64,000 bases of DNA from Mesocentrotus franciscanus (lineage: Eukaryota > Echinodermata > Echinoidea > Camarodonta > Strongylocentrotidae). The notes under the pieces are model-generated. The model was not told where the DNA came from, did not search any database, and was given only the letters and a program-made list of their open reading frames with translations. This document shows, in pieces, positions 22,693 through 33,591 of this stretch. The stretch is taken from the NCBI GenBank assembly GCA_037976565.1, contig CP137683.1:9120976-9184975 (forward strand). Reading direction: 5' to 3'. The translations under genes and the position numbers were made by a program. Position 1 is the first letter of the stretch. Each line of letters opens with the position of its first letter.

Positions 22693-23300
22693 GTTAAACC
22701 ACATTACAATTCAGTCAGCTCGATGACTTATGGGGCGCCAAGTTACAGCCTTTTTATCTATACATCATGATAATTACATTACTACTGATGAGTCTCTTAG
22801 TCACTATAATGTTTTTAATTAATTTCGTCATGAAATCAATTTTAATCCGCAGACAATATAAGACGCTTCGGGCGGTGAACATGAAAGTACCAATTTTCAT
22901 TTGTGTTTAACCCCGACAAAGTTGAAAATATTTAGTCAGCCCGACGATTTTTGAAGAGTCAATTTCTTTATCATTTAACATCACCATAATTACATCACTG
23001 CAGTCATTAAATCACTATCCAAAATCGTTTGGACATGGAATCAATTTTTACAATACACTACTTCGTTTCGTCCCTAGAGAATAATATAATTTGGGCGGCA
23101 CCCATCAAAGTATTAATTTCAATTACTGATTAACCCCAACAACGTTGATAAATATTTAGCCAGCCCGATAATTTGTGGAGCACGAAGTGTCAACCTCCTT
23201 AATAGTCCATACATGATTTAGAATTACAACACTGCAATCACTGGGACTAGTTGACATACCTCATTTTATCATGAAATCAATTTCCCATTTTCACTTCGTG
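22693..23300 (+). repeat. Degenerate tandem array, ~223-bp unit, ~2.7 copies
   Basis: Recurring blocks are GTCAGCTCGATGACTTATGG (22715), GTCAGCCCGACGATTTTTGA (22936) and GCCAGCCCGATAATTTGTGG (23160). Each is followed in order by a CATGATAATTACA block, a CACTACAATCAC-like block and ATGAAATCAATTT. TTAACCCCGACAAAGTTGA / TTAACCCCAACAACGTTGA precede units 2 and 3. Confidence 0.83.
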
Positions 23301-23660
23301 ACAAATTTTTTGAATTACTCCTTTGTTCGTTGATGACTTCCATGCATTTAAGCATTACAGTCATTTTTTTCGATTTATGACTTAAACTCCATTTCAGGTT
23401 TATTCACTGTGTCATAGAATTAGAGTAAATTGTTCGAAACAAAGAGGATGGCCTTGGGCACTGCATAAATCAGTAGACTAAATTGGGATTAAGAATAAAT
23501 CTAATCCCACTTTTAGGGTTATCCTACAACAATACTCTGACGACAGGTGTTTCCGGTTTTATTTTAAAGATATTCGGCTATTTTCATTACAATTTGGTCT
23601 TAGGCTAGGTTTGTTATTGAGGTTAGGGTTGGGTAAATTGTTTGGTTCAATTAGGTCTTA
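23301..23660. other. Non-coding spacer
   Basis: No gene is seen. A short GGTTAGGGTTGGG stretch lies near 23620-23635. Confidence 0.5.
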
Positions 23661-23865
23661 TTTATCCAGGGTAGCACTGCTCTTCTTGCAGGTCCGGATA
23701 TTATAATTACCCCAGCAATTGCCCGGTACCCATTTACACCCGGATGGAGAGTGGCAAACATGAATTAATGTCTTGTCAAAGGACACAAGTGCCAGACTGG
23801 GATTCGAAGCCTCAACACTTGGATTGAGAGTCAAGTGAATGAGACACTATACCACAACACCACGA
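23661..23865 (-). mobile_element. tRNA-derived SINE, second subfamily, copy 1
   Basis: CCCCAGCAATTGCCCGGTAC, then CCCATTTACACCCGGATGG, AGAGTGGCAAAC, ATGTCTTGTCAAAGGACA and a B-box complement (GGATTCGAAGC, about 23800) follow the SINE body order. The head end ACACTATACCACAACACCA is the complement of a tRNA-like A-box region. It differs from the 2124 copy by consistent changes shared with 36031 and 60820. Confidence 0.8.
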
Positions 23866-24766
23866 CACACGGTTGAAGTTAAGATTTCACCTAGCATATG
23901 GCTGTTGGACAATTTTTGGCGGAGCATGTACCGTAAAACTATTTTGACTACCAATCAATTAATTGACAATTTATTTTTATCCAATTTGCTATTAGATTTT
24001 TTACCTTACAAGATCAAAATCTTCTTGTTCATAAATTCATTATTTCCATAAAAATAATCCACGTTCGTTGTTGCATCCTAACAATTACCATGCCTCACTG
24101 TTTACCAGACTATTCCTCTTTCGGAAGGGCGGCCACAACACACCAATTGGGAATTTATTACTATACGTGTGTATGGAAAATCCATTTCCTTAATTGCGAC
24201 TCGAAAAGTAAAAAAAATCGAGGAGCAATTAGTGTGCTCTTAATGAATAAGTGCAAAGGGCTGCGGACCATGTAGCATGAGATAATAGGCATCTACCGCC
24301 CGGATAATTAGTAGGGGCTGCTGTTCCATTTTCCCCCATTCGGTTGGGTACGTAATGAGTCATGAAATGCAGATGTGTAACATGGCGGAAAAACGATTTT
24401 GAGGATCATTAGCAGAATGAATGACTCTACAAATCGGGAACCGCCTACCGAAAGTATGACAGAGAGAATCATTACGCAGGTCGTTAAGTCATGGCATTGG
24501 CAGATCAAGGGGGTACAGGGGCGAGTGCCTTTTCCTACCTCTAAACAATATCATATGACTTCATTCTTACCTGCGCGGTGAAACATTGTATTAATTAAAA
24601 ATGTAGGTTTCATTGTTTTAACATGTTTACTATACATTAAAAAAAGAATGTAACCCTAAATTGTTCCTGCGAGGTCAATTTAAGCCGCCGCATCCCCCCC
24701 CCTTCCCCCTCCCCCTAGAAAAGAAACGTCGTGACATTTTCCATTTGATCAGCCACTGGGGATATG

Positions 24767-24797
<31 letters not shown>

Positions 24798-25928
24798 TAT
24801 TTGATTGTATTACTTTCTTTCTCTGCATTGGCTTTTTTTTCAAAGTTACAAATTAATTACAACATTATCATGACAATACACAAATCATATCAAATCAATA
24901 AAAAATGTAATACATCATCAGCGTTAAATACTTACATTGTAATACTAGCATAAAATAGTAATGAAGAATGATTGCCACATAGGCTAAGCTTGAGGGCTTG
25001 GAAATATATGTATATACATTTATATAACATACCTACATACATATATGCATGTATATACCTCATAATGTGCACGGTACGTGTGTTTCTCAGCAAGCCTGGT
25101 CCATTTTCCCCCCTTCATTTTGATCATTTCAAAACCTTAAGAGTATCATATTCCTTTAAGCACTACATAAGCAACCTTTCCCAAACCCCTCCAGCTGGTC
25201 TGTTGGTTTCTTTCAACATGTTTTAAAATCTAATCGCATGACCAGTACGCAGCGTTATGTTTGATAGAAATTTAAGATTCTCCGAGACTTTATCTTGTTG
25301 AATTATATATAGCTATCCTTCCTTCTTTTAAATAGAATCCATTTTATGATTTACATAAGACATATTTTATATACACATGTATCGCAGATGAAAGCAAGAT
25401 CAAGCGAAGGATATCTTTATACTTATTCTTGCACATTTTTTTCCCTTTAATTGTAAAACAAGTGACACGAGACCCATGTTACATGATCAGCAACAACAAC
25501 AAAATACATACGTCGCGAAACGAAAATCGATAAAACGGATTGTACAGATCTAATTATGTGAATATCCAATTACTGCGAAGTGCGTGTACCGTACGACTCG
25601 TTAGATGTAATTGATTACACGTATTCATATCACCAGCCACAAGGACATGTATTGAATTAAATTGCGTTTCGACATCAACGAAGGTAGACAATTTCATGAT
25701 ATAGCAAAAATGGAATTACATTGATCATATCAAGTCTTTTCACATAGCTATGGTATTGTTGAGACACATTAAACTACGTATTTGGCCTCAAAGGGGTAAC
25801 GCTTTACATGGTGATATATACTATCATAAACTGTGGAGCTATCACATATCCCTACTTCACCACCATCATGACCGTATTTTGTCTATGGTATGACAACCTT
25901 TGGTAGTAACGGGGTTAAAGTTTATCAC

Positions 25929-25930
<2 letters not shown>
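23866..25930. other. Non-coding, AT-rich, with (TA)n
   Basis: A (TA)n tract lies at about 24766-24799. A less AT-biased, complex stretch at about 24230-24590 could be regulatory. No gene is supported. Confidence 0.5.
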
Positions 25931-25963
<33 letters not shown>

Positions 25964-26062
25964 ACTTTATCCATTTCCCCCCTCTCTCACACCCACTCTT
26001 TCTCCCTCTCTCTCTCTCTCTCTCTCTCTCACCCCCCGTCTGTCTCTGTTTCTGTCTCTCTC
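25931..26062 (+). repeat. CT microsatellite cluster
   Basis: (CT)n runs at about 25931-25963 and 26004-26030 are linked by CT-rich text. The open frames are Leu-Ser artefacts. Confidence 0.9.
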
Positions 26063-26306
26063 TGCTCCAAAGAAACTACGATGTTCTTATATATTCCAGT
26101 TTCCTACTGTATTTATGTATGAATGCATTCATGATATGACTCAGAATTATATTCATATTGTATTGTTATTTTACCGTCTACCGTGAGCCAGTCGGGTGTT
26201 TGCTTATACAATAAAGTTAGTTTTAACGCCCCTCTATGGTTTTATCTTTCATTACACCAGTGGATAACGAAATCCTATTTGGTAGATGGATAATAAAACT
26301 TCAATC

Positions 26307-26675
26307 TTAAAGATAAAGTTGAGTTCTGGTCATGCGATTGCATTGTGAAAGAAACGGTGTGGAATCGATCAGAAAAGGTTGATCATCTAGCCGCATAAGT
26401 ATTGGTGTGTACTGCAAGGTTCTGGAATCATCAAAAGAAATTTGCCCAGTCTTGGTAAAGTTATAAGCACTGTACACAGGAAGATGTATATGGGACTACA
26501 CAAACATGTGGCATAAAAATCCGTCCCGATTTTTATGCTGTTACATGCCATATTTAGAATATTAAGGCATTTGAAGGGCCGTTTTTATCTGATGTTCTTT
26601 CACACTTGCATAATAACAATGATATCGCTCACAAATTATTTTTCACCTCTTCCCAGAACTCAACCTTCTCTTTAA
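26307..26675 (+). mobile_element. TTAA-flanked MITE family C, copy 1
   Basis: TTAA is followed by AGATAAAGTTGAGTTCTGG, and the other end is CCCAGAACTCAACCTTCTCT followed by TTAA. The 369-bp body is almost identical to 29246-29637. It contains a perfect inner hairpin, CATAAAAATC...GATTTTTATG, near 26513-26539. It is non-coding. Confidence 0.92.
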
Positions 26676-27080
26676 ATCTTTAAATCTTAAATTTGCCTCC
26701 AGACCCTTGTGCGCTGTCACGCATGCATTACCGTTTAAATCATTCAGGGAAGCATTCGGCTGGTCGGGTGATGAGTTTTATAAAAGCTAAATATTTTCTG
26801 GATCCCCCCCCCTCCGCACCTCCTCTCTTTGTTTTGTGTCTCGTTTTTTTTTTCCTTCTACTCTGAAAAATCAAACACACGATACGTGACGAGGCAAGAT
26901 TAGGAAGCATATCGGTTGCGCTAGACCCGAGCAAGGCATGCTTGTAATTGGGGGTAAAGAGAAACTTGATATGACTTTCGTTACTCCTCTAATGGCTCGA
27001 TGGTGTTTTGAGAAGGATTATAGGGCATTCGGGAAGTTCCCTTATTTGTTATGAGGCGAGAAACATAATCATGGAGTATG
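26676..27080. other. Non-coding spacer
   Basis: No gene is seen. A C9 run lies near 26804-26812. Confidence 0.5.
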
Positions 27081-27950
27081 TACACTGTAAAAACCAGGGT
27101 GTAGAAATTCTTACACCAGTATGGTACTGAATTTTTTTGACACCATTGGTGTTGATTATAAAGGTGTGTTGTCTCAGTGGTGTTATTTTTAACACCGGTC
27201 AGATTTAAGCATGCATTAATAATTACTGGGAACATGGTGTAGTTTTATGCTCGGTGTTGAAAGTATCATCACGTGATTTCGTTTAAGGCGGTTAATTGGT
27301 CAAATAAGTTTTCACAAAGTGTACGCGCGCTTAATGATTACTTTACACGTGTTCACAGAAAAATACATTTATCATGATTTGTTAAGCAAATTATGACAAT
27401 GCACATCAATTTTGTGATTTGTATTTTCCTTTGGCATTTATTGACCAATAGATTATTTGTCCGATCTTGTTACAATTACATTAACGTTTTAGCAATAGAT
27501 ATATTGATTATATGATTACTAACTTAGAAACAACATGCATGTTTATTATATATTCGTGTACCAGCCTGTATCACTTTAATGTTAATCTTGAAATCTTGAA
27601 TTTACTTCAAATGATCTATTGGTGGACAGTTGCCAACATCGATTATGAATTATCAGTTTACCAATGGTTCTTCTACCCTGGTCGATAATAGGGAATATGG
27701 AATGTAGAAACCCATAGAAAAATCTCTAATTAATATAAACACCAAAAGTGGAATTGAATTTGTTATGATTCCAGATATTGGTGTTAATCTACACCAGTAG
27801 GAGTTGTCAAATATTAACACCAAAAGTGGAATTGAAATTATCTAATTCCAGAAAATGGTGTTAAGTAACACCAGAGGAGTTGCCCGATATAGATACCAAG
27901 AAAGTGTTAAATTGAACACCCTTGGTGTTAACTCTGGTTTTTGCAGTGTA
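27081..27950. mobile_element. 870-bp inverted-repeat transposon with CACTGTAAAAACCAG ends
   Basis: The left end TACACTGTAAAAACCAG pairs with the right end CTGGTTTTTGCAGTGTA. GGTGTTAA/TTAACACC motifs recur near both ends. Within the right third, AACACCAAAAGTGGAATTG followed by ATTCCAGA and TTGGTGTTA occurs twice about 80 bp apart (from about 27738 and 27818), each forming its own small hairpin. No transposase is encoded, so it is non-autonomous. The superfamily is not certain. Confidence 0.82.
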
Positions 27951-28368
27951 GGCCCTAGACAGCAAACGACAAATTGCGATGGTGCTTAATAATAAGTTGA
28001 TGTGATTTAAAGAAATTGAAACTGAAGATTTAATTTTTGGGAGTTGTTGTAATCGCACAGGCGATTGTTTTTAATTGATTCGTCATCATCAACGTGAGGG
28101 GGATTTTGCATTCTCAAGATATTTTAAGCATACAAATAGTAAATTCAGAGTTTTAATTGTGTACATTGCAAGATTAAAGAGATTTGGACATGTTAGACCA
28201 CTTTTGATTTAAATGTTATGGATCATGAATCCATAATTTACATAAATGTCCTACCCCGGCCCCCCACCTCCCTTAAGCGGCTCCTTAAGATTCCCAGTAT
28301 AATTTTGCTTGGAGAAATGCGAGCCAGTAAAATTTCGACCCTTCCCCGTCTGACAATTTTTAATGCTC
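27951..28368. other. Non-coding spacer
   Basis: No gene or repeat of note is seen. Confidence 0.5.
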
Positions 28369-28371
28369 CCC

Positions 28372-28458
<87 letters not shown>

Positions 28459-28725
28459 CAGTAGTAGTAGTCTATTAGTATCATTTCTGTTGTTATTATC
28501 ATTAATACTGTTGTTCTTATTAGCGCTATGTTGTTATTGTGATTATCATTATTGTTATATTATCATTGCTTTTATCAATAGGCATATTACTGTTATTGAT
28601 ATTATTATTGTAATTATTATAATCATTTTTAATATGATCATTAATATCATTATTATTATTATAATTATTAATAATATCATTATTACTATTATTATTATTA
28701 TTATTGCGTTTCTGCTTGCTATAGA
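28369..28725 (+). repeat. (ATT)n microsatellite with degenerate flank
   Basis: A pure ATT/TAT repeat of about 29 units (28371-28459) continues as a degenerate ATT/GTT/ATC-rich tract to about 28725. The poly-leucine and poly-isoleucine frames are artefacts. Confidence 0.95.
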
Positions 28726-28739
28726 CGATAGATGAATTC

Positions 28740-29245
28740 TCATTTTATGCGATTCACTCCTTTAAAAACGGGTATCTTTAACATAGCCCGGAACTTGAGA
28801 CTGTTTAATCGGTGGAGGCAATCATTCCCCGAGAGTCCGCCATTCTGCTCCAACCCTTGGCATCATCTTCCTACCACATTACCGCTTAATTGATTCGCTA
28901 GCACTTCTCACGGTAATAGTAATTCGTTGTGCTAACATTACACATTGCTCCTTTAGCCTTTACCCAAGCTCGCATTACATACGCTTCCCCGGAAAAACAA
29001 CATTTATTCAAGCCTGCATTTCCCGAATACATCAAACAGCATTTTTTTGTGCTTTTAAATGGAATATGATGAAGACTGCTTTCTGGTATTGGTTCCCTTT
29101 TAAGAGCAATCTAGCGGGTAATTGATATGTTACTGAGAGCGATTAAATACGGTATCTCGAATAAAATATGGATGCGGTGGATCATTGCATTCATCTGGCG
29201 TTTACATGACGTATTGATTTGCGATAACAGAACTCGCCTTATATT
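28740..29245. other. Complex non-coding segment, possible regulatory DNA
   Basis: This segment is free of simple repeats and rich in homeodomain-type ATTA/TAAT cores (for example GCTTAATTGATTCGCTAGC near 28885 and GGTAATAGTAATTCG near 28912). It has no coding signature. Sequence texture alone suggests a possible conserved enhancer; the call is speculative. Confidence 0.25.
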
Positions 29246-29637
29246 TTAAAGATAAAGTTGAGTTCTGGTCATGCGATTGCATTGTGAAAGAAACGGTGTG
29301 GAATCGATCAGAAAAGGTTGATCATCTAGCATATAAGTATTGGTGTGTACTGCAAGGTTCTGGAATCATCAAAATGATAAGAAATTTGGCCGAATCTTGA
29401 TAAAGTTACAAGCACTGTACACAGAAAGATGTATATGGGACTACACGAACATGTGGCATAAAAATCCGTCCCGATTTTTATGCTGTTACATGCCATATTT
29501 AGAATATTAAGGCATTTGAAGAGCCATGCTTTTCAGGGAACATTTTTTCTCTGATGTTCTTCCACACTTGCATAATAACAATGATAACGCTCACAAATTA
29601 TTTTTCACCTCTTCCCAGAACTCAACCTTCTCTTTAA
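29246..29637 (+). mobile_element. TTAA-flanked MITE family C, copy 2
   Basis: The 392-bp element has the same ends as 26307-26675 and the same orientation. It differs by a few substitutions and an extra block near 29520-29550 (CATGCTTTTCAGGGAACA). The high similarity points to recent activity or recent local duplication. Confidence 0.92.
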
Positions 29638-29850
29638 GAACGTGTGATGAAGTAATGATTAACGCCAAGTTTTTTTTCTTCTTTAACCTTTAAACTGTTT
29701 TTCCCCGTCATTGTCGGGCGTTAGGAGGGATGAAAAGCGTGTTTTTCCTTAATTGATGTCATCTCAATATACCTCAGAGTCATGTAGCGGATTAAGTTTT
29801 GCCGTCCGTTAACCATTTCCCGCACTAATTGCATTCTTTAATGTGTTGAC
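29638..29850. other. Complex non-coding segment
   Basis: It resembles 28740-29245 in texture and may be the continuation of the same ancestral sequence, split by the MITE. No gene is seen. Confidence 0.3.
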
Positions 29851-29890
29851 TTCTATCTCTGTTTGTCTCTCGCTTTCTCTCTTTATCTCC

Positions 29891-29921
<31 letters not shown>

Positions 29922-30065
29922 TTCTTTCTCCACCCCCTCTCTCTCCCTCTCCCTCTCCCTATCTCTCTCTCTCTCTCTCTCACCTCTTTCTCCACACACC
30001 TACACACTCTCTCTCTCTCTCTCTCTCACGCACGCACGCACGCACACACACACACACACGCACAT
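29851..30065 (+). repeat. CT / CTGT / CA compound microsatellite
   Basis: CT-rich text, a (CTGT)n block near 29892-29908, more (CT)n, then (CGCA)n and (CA)n up to 30062. The long Leu/Ser/His frames are artefacts. Confidence 0.92.
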
Positions 30066-30525
30066 AATGATCACAACTAACGTATGTTTGTATAGTGTAT
30101 ACTGTAATAGGTAAAAAGTTATTCAGTCGAACACAGAGTAGTCACATTTTTGGGGAGTCTCTCTGTGCTTAATCTTTACTTTGGGAGTAACAGGGGTTGC
30201 GCCATTGAGGGGGCACTGCCATCATGAAGGGGAGGAGTGCAATTGTGTTCCAGGTGGAAGAAATGCAAGAAGAAAAAAGGGCTCTCGCGAGGCGGGGGGC
30301 GTTTGATGTGGTCCTATCCTTTTATTTCCTTGTTGCCTTCTTATTTCCCTTTCTTTCTTCCTCTATCTGTCTTTCACTATTTGATTAAAGTGGCCCTAGA
30401 AGCAATGCTAAAATTAATAGTTTGAGAGAAATGGGAAACGCACAAATCACAGTGGGATGGGCCGTATAAAATCAGAATTCCTTCAACTAGCGGGGCAATC
30501 TACAACATTTTTCTTTTCATTTTTC
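30066..30525. other. Non-coding spacer
   Basis: No gene is supported. G-rich old-repeat-like text lies near 30195-30300. Confidence 0.5.
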
Positions 30526-30845
30526 CAATTCTCCTCCTCCTTCTCTTCTTCTTCTTCTTCTTCTTCCTCTTTTTTACCTTTTCTCTTTATATTTCATCTT
30601 CTCTTCTTTGTCATTTACTACGACTTCGACTTCTTCATTCATTAATTCATTCATTCGTTAATTTATCCACTCATGGGGCGGAACAAAAGCAAAAGTTGAT
30701 TTCCGTAGGGGTCCAACTCCATCATCTTTCTCATGTTTCTTCTCTCTACTTGTTCTTCTTGTTCTTCATCATCTTCTTCATCTTATTCATCATCTTCTTC
30801 TTCTTCGTACCTCTTTTATTTCTTCGTCTCTCTACTTCTTTTCCT
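30526..30845 (+). repeat. TTC/TCC-rich pyrimidine tracts
   Basis: (TTC)n blocks at about 30529-30570 and 30735-30840 lie within a CT-biased region. The Phe/Ser-rich frames are not credible proteins. Confidence 0.85.
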
Positions 30846-33412
30846 GAGATTTCTCCTTTATTTGCTCTTACCCCTCTTATCCGTCTGAGCATTCCTAGTA
30901 TAGATGTCCAGGGAGGTCCAACACTCCTGGACATGTGTTGTCTTATTAAGTGGAATACAGAGACCAGACAACCTTGAAAAATTCAACCTTTGTGATTAAG
31001 TTAGAGGCGTGAATTTTACATTTTCCTGGTAAACCGCCTTGCCGCATGGAACCCGTCGTGCCAATGGCTTTACCGATGTAAAAGGAGGCATATAGGTTTT
31101 AGGGGTTACTCATTTAACTGGAACGGACGTTCTTAATAATCGGACACGTATCTTCGTCCATCAGTCGTATTTCAAAGTACTTTGCCCATTCTACTTAAGT
31201 CATATATTTTTCGTTTGTATGCCCTTTTTTGTTGTCCCAATTATAATATTTCATAAGCATCTTCCAAAATGTCACATTCTCAAGAAACATAAGTCATTCA
31301 ATTTTTCACATACTTAACAAAAAACTTGGTTAGGATGTGAATAATGTAGTTTGCAACTGTAATATATCATGCTTTGTTTCTGCACATACATGGAAATGTA
31401 TGAACTTTGAATTTTAAACACAATACCTAATCGGGAGCATATTGACACGTACTGGAGACCTTTCTATAAAGGAAACTGCCTCCGTGAGCACGAACAGAAA
31501 CTGAAATATTAATAGAGAAATTGAAATTTAGGGTGAAGTAGATTTTTCTGAATGGGCAAACAAATTATTGTTTCATAATTCATAGAGCATAATATTGCAT
31601 GCGATACTAGGCCTTGAATCCCATAGTGAGGTGTTTTTTCTCAATATGCAATTATATTGATCATGGAGGACAGCGCTTATGACGCCTTTGAGAACCCGAG
31701 GGGGATTGACTATGTGTAAAACGCACTTAGTATGATTAGACTGTTTCATATCTTCTAAAAATGTTAAAGCATTTCAAACAAAACCAATTACCTAAGTATA
31801 GTAATAAGCAAAATGCTTGTGCTATTTTCTAGTTTCCATCGCCCTTCTTTATCTTGATATAATGAACTATCATTCTTTCGATTTCTTCCTCTTCTTTTTT
31901 GTCCTACCATGTCTCTTGACGTTTTCATTCTTACATTTCTTTTTTCTACGTTTAAGCATCCAGACTCTAAAAAAATAAATAATGAACGTCATTGAGGCAA
32001 CATCGTTTAGCCTCGCTTGACAGAAATCATACACATAAGTATTTTGTTCTCTCGGAAACCCTTATTCCATCTCTTCACGTAAAGTGCGTTTTATTTGAAG
32101 GCATTCCCCGTGCTCAGCAATGCTTATTCGATTTGTTCAAGTCCACTAAAGCCAAGACTCTCCTCCTCAAAAAATTCCACCCTTCCGTCCTTCAAAAAAC
32201 ATCTCGAGTATAAGCCCGCGGCTTGCTATGGCCTCGCATTTAATTCAAAACGAGACCATTAAAGCGCACGCGATTTTCTCCAGGGGCAGACGATTTATTT
32301 TTTACCCGCGATCATAAAGGAGAAAATTGAAGGTTAAAACAATTATGCGCATTCATCACTACATAATTCGACGCAATATGATATTATCTAATTTATATTT
32401 ACGTGTGTTTCTTAGATATATTATGTAGTCTGCAATATATTTTCAGTTTGTATGTAAGCTGCTTCTTTTTTTTGGGGGAGGAGCTTGCAAGCAGGCGAGA
32501 CATTTCTGCAGTGTCTTCTATAACATAGCCACAGAGGGTTTTAACTGATACCCTTGGGAAGGATATCAGTTAAAACTGATATCAACTCACTTCTTACTCT
32601 GATAAATGGATTGTTTATATGAGGTAAAGGCTATATTAAAAGAATAAATCATTAAAACATATTTTTGCATCTGAGGACACTTATTGTCAACAGTCAAAAT
32701 TGATAACTTGTGGTAAGACCATTTCTCTCTCTGATGAGTTGAGAAATGGTTTTTCTTCATGTATGTACAGTCAATACATTGTTCGAAATCGTTTACGTAG
32801 TTTATAACCGTCACCATCAATCCAGGAGCAACATTAACTTTGAAAAAAGTAATATCTGAGAAGGGAGTGTGAGTGCATTTAAAAAACAAATGATTAAAAG
32901 AAGTAAATATACGTTAGTATGCCCAACAATTTGTTCACTGTCATCTTTTATTATAAGTGTTATAATCATGTAGCACTTCAAGTATTTTGTATGCCAATCG
33001 ACCCGACCATTGGAAAGCTATTTACAGGAATGCTCACCTAAAGGTGACCCTTATAATCAGGGATGATATTGGTCTATGAAATAAAAAGCTTTACGTGTTT
33101 GACATGATTTCATATATATAGGAATACTGTCAAATGTACGTAAAAACTCTCCGATTCTATAAGAAAACTCGCTTAGCGACTGCTTGATACGAATGTACTT
33201 TGTATTGTGTCTGTATTTTCCCCTATCGAGACATTTTTCTACATTTTTTAGGATGGCTCAATAATTTTGTATTTAGAGTCCTAAAAAAAATATATCAGAT
33301 GCATGAGTAGAAAGGGCAAGCATTTCTGTACATACCGTGTCTATTTTTGTTGCACGACCATATTGCGTTCGACGCCAGAAAGTTTTTAAAAGAAAATAAT
33401 CTTTAAATTTCT
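30846..33412. other. Non-coding DNA, gene-poor
   Basis: No gene is recognised. The segment at about 31262-31313 matches the reverse complement of about 7561-7612. A complex GC-richer patch lies at about 32000-32345, where a 73-codon frame has no domain. A hairpin lies at 32539-32577. Confidence 0.5.
32539..32577. repeat. Hairpin TTTTAACTGATA / TATCAGTTAAAA
   Basis: TTTTAACTGATACCCTTG is followed by GGAAGGATATCAGTTAAAA, giving a 12-bp perfect stem with an imperfect continuation. ACTGATATCA follows again just downstream. Confidence 0.75.
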
Positions 33413-33591
33413 TTAAAGCCTCTCTGCACTATTTTGGCCAGGAGGGATTAGAGGGATTAGCGTGGTCACTGACAGGTGGTTATCTCATCAACTCAGCTCT
33501 CAATTAACATGGGGGACCAACAGGCACCGCTTAGGCATTGTTTTATATATAGGGGGAGCAAGTAGCTTCAAGTGGTACGGTGGGGCTTTAA
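33413..33591 (-). mobile_element. TTAA-flanked MITE family D, copy 2
   Basis: This is the inverted copy of 16161-16362. It starts TTAAAGCCTCTCTGCACTAT and ends TACGGTGGGGCTTTAA, with TTAA at both ends. It is 179 bp and lacks a short internal block present in copy 1 (around ATCCTCTTATTCTT). Confidence 0.85.
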
